From the NCBI GenBank assembly GCA_017460885.1, contig JAFUAB010000048.1, forward strand, positions 1-33,404: a DNA stretch of 33,404 nt, written 5' to 3'. The notes beneath the pieces were generated by a model. The model was not told the DNA's origin and searched no databases. It worked only from the letters and a program-made list of their open reading frames with translations. Both the position numbers and the translations under genes were made by a program. The stretch is from Lachnospiraceae bacterium (GTDB lineage: Bacteria > Bacillota > Clostridia > Lachnospirales > Lachnospiraceae). How positions within the stretch are numbered: the stretch's first letter is position 1; every line of letters begins with the position of its first letter. Below are positions 1-5,958 of the stretch, piece after piece.

Positions 1-33
1 AAACGACAAAAGTATTTATACTTTTAGTCGTTT
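1..33. repeat. Imperfect hairpin at the window start
   Basis: The arms AAACGACAAAAGTA and TACTTTTAGTCGTTT pair around a short TTTA loop with one bulged base. A second inverted repeat follows directly at about 37-84, where GGATTTGC pairs with GCAAATCC. Together with the palindrome at 101-141 this makes a run of three hairpins just upstream of a truncated gene, so the block probably belongs to one inserted element whose left limit lies outside the window. Confidence 0.6.
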
Positions 34-100
34 ACTGCGCCGGATTTGCTATGCGAAGCATTAATTTCCTCTGCAAATCCGTGCGCATCCCGCCGGAGGC

Positions 101-141
101 TTTATAGTGAACGTCAAAATATTTTTGACGTTCACTATAAA
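101..141. repeat. Palindromic element copy 1 (19-base arms)
   Basis: Bases 101-119 (TTTATAGTGAACGTCAAAA) are perfectly inverted at 123-141 around a three-base loop TAT. A second, slightly diverged copy with the same arm lies at 22288-22326. The right edge of this copy coincides with the point where recognisable Rpn coding sequence begins, so it marks the breakpoint of the broken gene. Its identity (MITE-like, REP-like or an insertion-sequence end) cannot be settled from two copies. Confidence 0.75.
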
Positions 142-471
142 TATCTGCAGAGCGTATACGAAGCGAACTTGGAAGAAATAGATAAGTATACTCCGGCAAG
201 TTCTAATCCGGAGATTGTTAAGGAGGTGGAATCCATGCCCAGTATGAGCCAGGTAATCTATAATAGAGGACTAACAGAAGGAATATCGCAGGGAATATCT
301 CAGGGAATATCGCAAGGAATATCTCAGGGAATATCGCAAGGCAGAGAAGAGGGGCAAAACCAGCTAGTTGAGGCGTTTAATCGTTTACAAAAAGGAGAAA
401 GCCGCGAAGACATCATCAAATCGGGGATTGATGAGCATACGGTTGATCTGGCTATGACCCTTCGCAAATGA
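142..471 (+). pseudogene. Rpn-family (PD-(D/E)XK) nuclease, C-terminal fragment
   Basis: The reading frame encodes the typical tail of Rpn-type recombination-promoting nuclease/putative transposase proteins of Clostridia: a short helical stretch (YLQSVYEANLEEIDKY), a linker, then RGLTEGISQGISQ, REEGQ, a helix and a C-terminal segment ending DLAMTLRK. Five exact GISQ tetrapeptides are encoded by 12-base repeats at 280-339. The N-terminal nuclease domain is missing; upstream codons are read through a palindrome and look like noise although the frame is open from 46. This is therefore a 5'-truncated remnant, not a functional nuclease. Family assignment rests on the tail only. Confidence 0.6.
280..339 (+). 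repeat. 12-base tandem repeat encoding GISQ x5
   Basis: Five tandem copies of GGAATATC(G/T)CAG-like units encode Gly-Ile-Ser-Gln repeats. Such repeats are common in the linker of Rpn-like proteins and vary in number by slippage. Confidence 0.8.
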
Positions 472-477
472 ATAATG

Positions 478-1060
478 GCTTTTGAACAAAGGATCCCTTT
501 CTGGTAGTCATCGATCCGTAGTCTGCCGCCATCATTGATACCGGCTCTGACCGTAAGTCCAACGCCGATACCGGTCTCGCCGTAGACGGCCGAATATCCT
601 TCTTCTGAGATAACTGATCCTCCTGATTCGTACCGCCTTTTGGCAGCATATACGGGAGCCGAGTATTTCTCATAGATCAGGTTCTGACTGTTGATCGTTT
701 CCCCGTTTATCTGGGCATACATGGATTTATATGCCGTAGATGTTTCCGGAATATAAAAGGTATTATTGCTCTGAATCGCCGATGCAACATCTCGATAGGG
801 CACTATCCCTATGATAGCTACTTCTGCATCGGATCCGGCACCTTCCCCTATGCGATAACAATGATAGGTTGGATATGCTCTTGCACCGGTTCTTGCAGGG
901 ACCGAGCCGTTTAACAGGGCGCCGGCCGAAGCCTTGTGCAGCAGGTAGAAGCATCCAGCAAAAGGCAGATCCGTCAGCGTTGTCAGCGTTTTGTAATATG
1001 CCCCGCGGATAAATCCCTTGACCGAATCTCCGGTTCCGGGAACCGAATTGGGGATCCCGG
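478..1060 (-). pseudogene. Phage-like protein remnant, unrecognised
   Basis: On the minus strand one frame stays open from about 1060 to 324. The part from about 1045 to 478 reads as plausible protein (for example GFIRGAYYKTLTTLTDLPF, then VPYRDVASAIQSNNTFYIPE and INDGGRLRIDDYQKG). From about 475 leftward it runs antisense through the Rpn tail and is noise. No convincing start codon with a ribosome site exists; the only possible starts are internal, such as GTG at 803. I read it as the C-terminal part of a prophage gene joined to unrelated DNA at about 475. It may be the frameshifted continuation of the gene at 983-1450, since the two frames overlap at 983-1060. I do not recognise the family. 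Confidence 0.35.
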
Positions 1061-1450
1061 GTCGGGATGGGGAGGGCGTCCCATCGCTACCTTGTCGTCG
1101 GAGATCTTATCGGCGCCTCCGTGAAACCCTCTTATGAAAGAGTTTTCAAAAATGTACTCGTTGCTTACCCTGTGCCCGTAGTCTTCCATTAGTTCGGAAT
1201 CGAATATGACATTTATGCTGTATCCCTGTCTTTCAACCCTGAAGGCATGGTAAAGGCTACGCTTTCGCCTGTATACGTGAGGGTCGGGGTACTCCGCGTA
1301 CCACCGGCCCACCACTTCCAGGCCAACTTCATTCAGCCGTTCCTCCAGGCCGGAAGCGTATTTCTCGATGGCCCTGTTGAACTTGGCCACTTCCTTCTGA
1401 TACACGGAAGCCACGGTTCGCAGCTCTCGCTGTCGTCCCTGCCCGGCCAT
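983..1450 (-). CDS. Phage-like minor structural protein (hypothetical)
   Basis: A 155-codon frame starting ATG at 1450, two bases after the stop of the gene upstream, so the pair is probably cotranscribed. The N-terminal ~110 residues are charged and helical (RTVASVYQKEVAKFNRAIEK, then GRWYAEYPDPHVYRRKRSLY), in the style of small head-tail connector or HK97-gp10-like proteins of prophages. The last ~45 residues are Pro/Arg-rich and look out of frame, suggesting a frameshift near 1060-1100. The phage role is inferred from neighbours and composition, not from a diagnostic motif. Confidence 0.45.
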   Translation of the reverse strand: MAGQGRQRELRTVASVYQKEVAKFNRAIEKYASGLEERLNEVGLEVVGRWYAEYPDPHVYRRKRSLYHAFRVERQGYSINVIFDSELMEDYGHRVSNEYIFENSFIRGFHGGADKISDDKVAMGRPPHPDPGSPIRFPEPEIRSRDLSAGHITKR

Positions 1451-1452
1451 GG

Positions 1453-2001
1453 TTATTCTTCTTTCCCCATTACCTTGATCACGGACTCGAGTCCCTCCTG
1501 CATCGTCTTCAGCATCATCTGCATGGAATCCATGCGGGTGTCCATGTAAGAGGCGAAGTCGCGCTCATTGAGCAGGATGTCGTCGTTCATCATTTTCATC
1601 ATTTCACGCCACTTGCTCATTTCCGCAGAAGGGATGGCCGCAAGCAGTCCGTCAACCGCGCCAACCCGTTCGAGATCATTCAGGGCCGCCAGCCCTTTTT
1701 CCGAATCAACATCCATCTGCAGATCGGAGTAGTGCAGGATCAGTCTCAGCCTCAGCAGGAACTCCATAGTGGGAGAGTTCCTCTTAAACGCCGCGCGCTC
1801 CTCACCGGTGACCGGATCCGTAACGGCAACGTAATTGCCCACGTCCGTGATACGCCTGACATCCGCGATCTTGGTCTCATAATCCACGAAGGTTTTGACA
1901 ACGTGATTCTTATAGAATCTTTTCAGCGCCGCTTCGTTGTTAGGAAGCTTCCTAACGTCTGCCAGAAATTCTTCAACAGTGATTTTGCCAGTGTTTTCCA
2001 T
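1453..2001 (-). CDS. Phage-like hypothetical protein, 182 aa
   Basis: The start is ATG at 2001, preceded by a good GGAGGG ribosome site five bases upstream. The protein is soluble, acidic and helical. Its N-terminal part (ITVEEFLADVRKLPNNEAAL) is followed by a middle segment with VTGEERAAFKRNSPTMEFLL, and a Met-rich C-terminal helix (DTRMDSMQMMLKTMQEGLES). No enzyme motif is visible. It belongs to the prophage remnant by strand and position and is separated from upstream phage genes by the plus-strand toxin-like locus. Function unknown. Confidence 0.5.
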   Translation of the reverse strand: MENTGKITVEEFLADVRKLPNNEAALKRFYKNHVVKTFVDYETKIADVRRITDVGNYVAVTDPVTGEERAAFKRNSPTMEFLLRLRLILHYSDLQMDVDSEKGLAALNDLERVGAVDGLLAAIPSAEMSKWREMMKMMNDDILLNERDFASYMDTRMDSMQMMLKTMQEGLESVIKVMGKEE

Positions 2002-2027
2002 GAGTTCCCTCCATTTTCAAGACAACT

Positions 2028-2053
2028 AAAAAAGACAGGATGTTACTCCTGTC
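2028..2053 (-). terminator. Rho-independent terminator, minus strand
   Basis: Read on the minus strand, GACAGGA and TCCTGTC form a seven-pair stem with a six-base loop, followed by six T. It would end a minus-strand transcript entering from the toxin-like locus, either phage read-through or an antisense RNA. Confidence 0.65.
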
Positions 2054-2078
2054 CACTATCTTTTCAATTATAAATAGA

Positions 2079-2106
2079 TTGACTTTTAAGGGTGCTTTGT
2101 TACAAT
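2079..2106 (+). promoter_or_regulatory. Sigma-A type promoter of the small toxin-like gene
   Basis: TTGACT at 2079-2084 and TACAAT at 2101-2106 are separated by 16 bases. It points at the 35-codon gene at 2253 and implies a leader of about 140 bases. Confidence 0.65.
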
Positions 2107-2191
2107 GAACCTGAGAACAACAGATGTCTAAGTACCATAAGCGGTACGGCGGTTAAGCTGTTTTCCTTTTCTCATTGTGTTTATGCTTACA

Positions 2192-2228
2192 CACATACAT
2201 GGTAGTGTGCTTTTACAGGCATTATCAA
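2192..2228 (-). promoter_or_regulatory. Possible antisense promoter within the toxin leader
   Basis: On the minus strand TTGATA (2228-2223) and TACCAT (2204-2199) are 18 bases apart. Transcription would run from about 2192 to the terminator at 2028-2053, giving an antisense RNA of about 165 bases covering part of the toxin leader. The -10 match is only moderate. Confidence 0.25.
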
Positions 2229-2252
2229 ATCTAAAAGAGAGGAGGACAAACA

Positions 2253-2360
2253 GTGAATAGCTTGTTTTTGGAACTACTTACTTTTTTAAGAGGATTGGCT
2301 GTAGCTACTATACCAATGTGTATCTCTTATTACATAAAAAACATCCAAAACAAGAAATAA
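2253..2360 (+). CDS. Small hydrophobic protein, candidate type I toxin
   Basis: A GTG-started frame of 35 codons encodes MNSLFLELLTFLRGLAVATI followed by a second hydrophobic stretch and a basic tail ending KNIQNKK. A strong GAGGAGG ribosome site lies seven bases upstream. The peptide is one membrane helix with a positive C-terminus, the usual build of type I toxins in Firmicutes (Fst/TxpA/holin-like). It has a dedicated promoter, a long structured leader that contains a GTACC/GGTAC hairpin at 2132-2147, and a perfect hairpin overlapping the stop codon. The strand is opposite to the surrounding phage genes. Toxin activity is inferred from architecture; the family was not verified. Confidence 0.55.
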   Translation: MNSLFLELLTFLRGLAVATIPMCISYYIKNIQNKK

Positions 2361-2395
2361 ACCGCCCCCACGCCAAGGTCGCGGTTTATTTCTTG
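2351..2395. terminator. Perfect 15-pair hairpin, likely bidirectional terminator
   Basis: CAAGAAATAAACCGC at 2351-2365 is exactly inverted at 2381-2395. The stop codon of the small gene lies inside the left arm. The stem has a GC core and A/T-rich outer part, so it can serve as a terminator from either side, as in many type I toxin-antitoxin loci. Confidence 0.7.
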
Positions 2396-2538
2396 CAATA
2401 TAATTGTCTGAAATAAACAGACACCAACGGCTTGACCGCTGCATCTGTTGTTCTTTTATTATGGGCTTTTACATATCGGTTTGTCAACAGCTATTTTCAA
2501 CATCGGCATCCATATCCAATCGTGAAGAAAACCGCCTC

Positions 2539-3072
2539 TCAATCATCCACCACGTTCAGCAGTTTCATGACCGGGACGACCTGATCGACGATGAAGGAGT
2601 TGCCACTGTGCGCCGTGTATGAATTCAGGGTGTTAAAGAAAACCTCGGACTCATAGCGGCCCCAGCTGCCGGACTCATTGTTCAGGCCGTATTTCATATA
2701 CATCTCAAGCAGCCGGTCCTGAGCCCGGCTCATTCCTTCCTGTTCTTCCTTTTGGCTGAGGTTCTGCAGGGCATCGGCGATCCCGTCGATCTTGTCGTGC
2801 AGCATGTTCATGTCATCCTTCAGTTCGCGTATCTCCCGGGCCAGCTTCTGATCCTCCGCAGCGGACTGGGCAACTATTTCCAGCTGTCGGGTCCTGAGTT
2901 CATTGATGGATCGGATGTCATCCCTGACCTTGATCGCGCGGTAGAAGATCGGCATCAGTGATTTTTTCACGAAAGCATACACGATCCCCAAGATGGCCAA
3001 GATCAAAAACACCACGTAAACCCACGTGGGAACGCCGCCCAGTTTATCTAACAGGTCTAAAATCGTCTTCAT
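2539..3072 (-). CDS. Membrane-anchored coiled-coil protein of the prophage remnant
   Basis: The 177-residue product starts at ATG 3072 with AGAGG five bases upstream. Residues ~15-38 form one transmembrane helix (TWVYVVFLILAILGIVYAFV), followed by a long charged helical region (~residues 50-110: IKVRDDIRSINELRTRQLEI and LAREIRELKDDMNMLHDKID) that should form a coiled coil. The C-terminal part (RAQDRLLEMYMKYGLNNESG) is a compact domain of the kind seen in small phage proteins of gut Clostridia. It overlaps the preceding gene by 29 bases, indicating translational coupling. It might be a holin-linked or spanin-like factor, but no motif proves this. Confidence 0.55.
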   Translation of the reverse strand: MKTILDLLDKLGGVPTWVYVVFLILAILGIVYAFVKKSLMPIFYRAIKVRDDIRSINELRTRQLEIVAQSAAEDQKLAREIRELKDDMNMLHDKIDGIADALQNLSQKEEQEGMSRAQDRLLEMYMKYGLNNESGSWGRYESEVFFNTLNSYTAHSGNSFIVDQVVPVMKLLNVVDD

Positions 3073-3571
3073 AAGTACCTCTTTCGTTCATGTCAGTTGT
3101 TCTTCGCGTCCGTCTCGAAGCCCTTCGCTCGGGAGGCGGCGTCTGTGGTGACGATGCCTGTGGAGGTGGTGCCTGTGGGATCGGAGTCTGTGGAGCCGGT
3201 TCATTCGATGCGGCAGACGCATCACTTTGATCCGGCACGGACACCGGATCGGCGGCTGAACCGGGATCATCAGGAGGATTTGCTTTCCTCCGGCCCATCG
3301 CCGTCTCATCCACGACGGGAGAGAGTACTTCCTTTATGAATCCGCTCACTTTGTTCCAGCGCGACATGTCCAGAGCCTTCATCTTTTGCCTCGCCGCGGA
3401 CATATCGATCTCGCCTGCCTTTAGCGAATTGTACGTCTGGTAAATATCCCTGCAGTTTTCGGAGCAGAAGATATTTCTCCAGGTTTCCCGCGTATTATAC
3501 TGCTCCGGACAGCTCATGCAGTACTTGTAAGCCTGTCCGCATATAACACAATTTCTTATATGATCTGCCAT
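3044..3571 (-). CDS. Zinc-finger protein with Pro-rich tail, phage-associated
   Basis: This 175-residue protein begins with a cysteine array: C8-x2-C11, C18-x2-C21 and C36-x3-C40 (HIRNCVICGQAYKYCMSCPE, then WRNIFCSENCRDIYQTYN). Such treble-clef-like N-termini are frequent in small phage and mobile-element proteins of gut bacteria. The middle is helical; residues ~110-155 are low-complexity Pro/Ala/Ser/Gln, and the end is basic. The 3' end overlaps the start of the coiled-coil gene. Nucleic-acid or protein binding is possible; the exact role is unknown. Confidence 0.55.
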   Translation of the reverse strand: MADHIRNCVICGQAYKYCMSCPEQYNTRETWRNIFCSENCRDIYQTYNSLKAGEIDMSAARQKMKALDMSRWNKVSGFIKEVLSPVVDETAMGRRKANPPDDPGSAADPVSVPDQSDASAASNEPAPQTPIPQAPPPQASSPQTPPPERRASRRTRRTTDMNERGTYEDDFRPVR

Positions 3572-3775
3572 CTTTTGCTCCCATATATTTTCTTAATCTC
3601 GATCAGCACCGAACATGCCGACGATCATCCCACATCAGTCAGCTTCACTGACAGTTTCCTCGGGTAAGGAACTGTGGCGAATTAACATAGTCATTTCGCT
3701 TGTCTGCTTTCCCGATATCTGTATCAGAGAGCCTCGCCGTAGTAAAGCCCCAGCCCATGTCATGGCTCAGCTCGA

Positions 3776-4253
3776 TCAGGGTTCATCCCCGCCCGTCGTA
3801 TCATCCACGTCGCCCGTTACGACCAGTTCCTCGTCGGGATAGTAGATCGTGTACAGGGACTTACGGGTGGAGCAGTAGTCAATGTTGAGTGCTCCGGCCA
3901 GCTCGATCTCCTGTGTTTCGGCATCGAAAGTGATGCTTACGGAAGGGTCGGGCACGAAACGGGGCAGTCTGACGAAGCAGGGCCTTGTCTCGCCGCAGGG
4001 GTCGGTATAAGCGCAGGCCATCGTAAGGATCTGCGCCTTCGGGAAGGTGTTGGCACTGTTTGTCAGCGCGATACCCGAGGTGATGTCCCTGTCATAGACC
4101 ACGGTGTATTCGGTCGGCTTGTTCTCCCCGGCAGCCGGCGTCGTGAGCACCGTTCCGGATATGAGCGCAAGCACCTCGGCATCCGTGAGCGACCTGTCGT
4201 TTGCGCCGTTGCCGAAGAGGCCGATAATCTTGATGGTACCGGTCTTAGCCTTT
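3776..4253 (-). pseudogene. Phage structural protein, 5'-truncated
   Basis: From about 4253 to the stop at 3776 the minus strand encodes a beta-rich protein of about 155 residues (TGTIKIIGLFGNGANDRSLT, NTFPKAQILTMACAYTDP, then SITFDAETQEIELAGA). The composition fits a head or tail structural protein, and the acidic C-terminus looks natural. No start codon with a ribosome site is available: upstream the frame runs directly into the terminase fragment, offset by one base at 4248-4257. I read it as the 3' part of a structural gene fused by a deletion to the 5' part of the large terminase gene. An internal GTG at 4174 could serve as a start but has no support. Confidence 0.45.
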
Positions 4254-4520
4254 GCCCAGCGACCTGGCCACTATGAAGTAAAAGTGGTCGCTGACGTTCA
4301 TCGCTCAGATCAGTATCTGCTGGAACGGCCTGAGCTCCACCTTGGTGAAATCCTTCACGAACCGCTGCGGATTCGCCCTGTAATAGGCCGCCCGCCAGGC
4401 GATGGTCTCCATGAGCCGTTCCGACTTGGCTTCCCGGATCTCTTCATCTGTCAGCTTGGCGGCAGTGTCCATGTTTACGTTCGCCTCCGGCTTAATCAGT
4501 GATTGTTCAGTTGCTGTCAT
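4245..4520 (-). pseudogene. Phage terminase large subunit, N-terminal fragment with in-frame TGA
   Basis: Starting at ATG 4520, the frame gives residues typical of the beginning of a large terminase: AWRAAYYRANPQRFVKDFTK and then LRPFQQILI. A TGA codon at 4307-4305 sits where the family usually has a Trp or similar residue; past it the same frame continues AMNVSDHFYFIVARSLGK, which matches the strand leading into the ATP-binding loop of terminases. The frame then hits TAA at 4247-4245. Everything after the Walker A region is missing, so packaging activity is lost. The gene order small terminase then large terminase supports the call. Confidence 0.55.
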
Positions 4521-4648
4521 ACAGAGCGAGCATCAGTCATCAAGTTCCTGTCATAGTCACTCATTTCTCTAACGAGGGACGGTCACTACACTCGTGTGAT
4601 GCATCGTGCCGGCTGGATACCGCATATGATGTGCACAAATTCATCCAC

Positions 4649-5710
4649 CTATCTGCTTTTCTCAACGCTGCCAAACATCCTTTCATAAATCTCCATGGTC
4701 TCTGAATCTTCGGATTCGTCCGGCCTTTCCACTGTATACTTCTTTATTTCCTCGTCATATTCCTCCGAATATGCGTTCCTGATCCCCAATGCCTTGCAAA
4801 GATGCCCGAAGAACCAGACTCTGACATACTTACCGATGTTGTCCACGTCCCGAAATTCCGGATCCGGCTCTGGAATGGGCTTCTCATTTTCCCATTTCTC
4901 TATGAGCTGGCCAAAGGTCAGCGTATCCGCCACGGCGTTTCCGGCGTTCTGCTTGGGCTTCAGGTGGCCGCTGTCCAGGAGGCTGTTGAAGCTGTCGATC
5001 AGGTTCCTGGTATCGCGACCCGCTTTCTGAGCCTTCCATAGATTCAGTTGATTGAAGCACAGCTGGATGATGATGGTCTCCTGAGCCTTGCTGTCCACGG
5101 GCGTCCGCTGCATCCAGTCGTCATACTCATCCTGCAGGAAAAGATAATCCGCCTCGGTCATGCCATCCCCAAAGATTCTCTTTACGTCAGGCCTGGCCAC
5201 GCGTTTCTCATCATCAACATATATGTCAGTGTCGGACATGGTACTGTTGATGAATGCCTTCCCTTTATACTGCGGCAGGCTCTTGACTGCCACCAGCGTA
5301 TAATGAAACGCCGTGCCCTTCGGGCTTCCCGAAGCGGAGTTCTCCCCGTCCCGGACTTCCTGCAGTCCCTTTTCATAGATGCCATCCACGAACGGCAGGT
5401 CCAGCTTCCTGAAGACTTCGATGGTTTTATCCCGGTTGTCCTTGTACGTATCCGTTTTCCGGTCATAGTCCAGGGCCTGCATCTTCAGACAGTTCTTGCA
5501 GGTCGGAAAGTACCCGCTCGGATGCCTGGCATCGGCATAGAACTCATAAGTCCCCTTGAAATCATCACAGTCCGGACAGTACAGCACCTCCCGGTTCATG
5601 ACCTTCCCATACTGCTCCGCCAGCGCCACGTACTTCTTCCGCAGCTCCGCCACCGGCGTCTTCCTGACCTCCTCCGGCGAGAGGGTAGTAATGTGCCTGC
5701 TCTTACCCAT
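4649..5710 (-). CDS. Terminase small subunit-like phage protein with zinc ribbon
   Basis: A 353-residue protein starting at ATG 5710 behind a GAGGTGAGGG ribosome site. Four cysteines, C45-x2-C48 and C71-x2-C74 (VLYCPDCDDF, PTCKNCLKM), form a zinc ribbon near the N-terminus. The C-terminal half (QLNLWKAQKAGRDTRNLIDS, LKPKQNAGNAVADTLTFGQL, IEKWENEKPIPEPDPEF) resembles the packaging-initiation proteins that precede the large terminase in Lachnospiraceae prophages. The next gene downstream is a large-terminase fragment, which agrees. The frame is intact, so this is the best preserved gene of the remnant. DNA recognition at the packaging site is inferred from family and position. Confidence 0.6.
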   Translation of the reverse strand: MGKSRHITTLSPEEVRKTPVAELRKKYVALAEQYGKVMNREVLYCPDCDDFKGTYEFYADARHPSGYFPTCKNCLKMQALDYDRKTDTYKDNRDKTIEVFRKLDLPFVDGIYEKGLQEVRDGENSASGSPKGTAFHYTLVAVKSLPQYKGKAFINSTMSDTDIYVDDEKRVARPDVKRIFGDGMTEADYLFLQDEYDDWMQRTPVDSKAQETIIIQLCFNQLNLWKAQKAGRDTRNLIDSFNSLLDSGHLKPKQNAGNAVADTLTFGQLIEKWENEKPIPEPDPEFRDVDNIGKYVRVWFFGHLCKALGIRNAYSEEYDEEIKKYTVERPDESEDSETMEIYERMFGSVEKSR

Positions 5711-5958
5711 TCCCTCACCTCTCGTCCCGTCATCTCCCGATCCCCGATCACGGTTCCTTTCGTGGTGCGTAATAAGTCACATAAGAAGATCGGTGGATTA
5801 TATTGGTTTTTCCTCTTTTTCATATGCTGATGATGTAACAAAACCATAAAAATCCTCATTGACCCCCCCAGTCAACGATGTATCATTAAGATAATATGCT
5901 GTAAATCATGCATATAACATTTCAAGGATTGTATTAAAACGAGTAGGAGAGATGATCA
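5711..5958. promoter_or_regulatory. Divergent intergenic region with promoter for the BspA-like gene
   Basis: Between the terminase gene (minus) and the surface-protein gene (plus). TTGACC at 5859-5864 and TATCAT at 5881-5886 with a 16-base spacer form a plausible plus-strand promoter. The -35 overlaps an inverted repeat TTGAC-CCCCCCA-GTCAA (5859-5875), a possible operator. An AGGAGA ribosome site lies at 5945-5950. Confidence 0.45.

Noticed and set aside
5048-5830. 260-codon plus-strand frame opposite the terminase-small gene
   Set aside because: Antisense of a gene with a zinc ribbon and a good ribosome site; its own translation has no domain.
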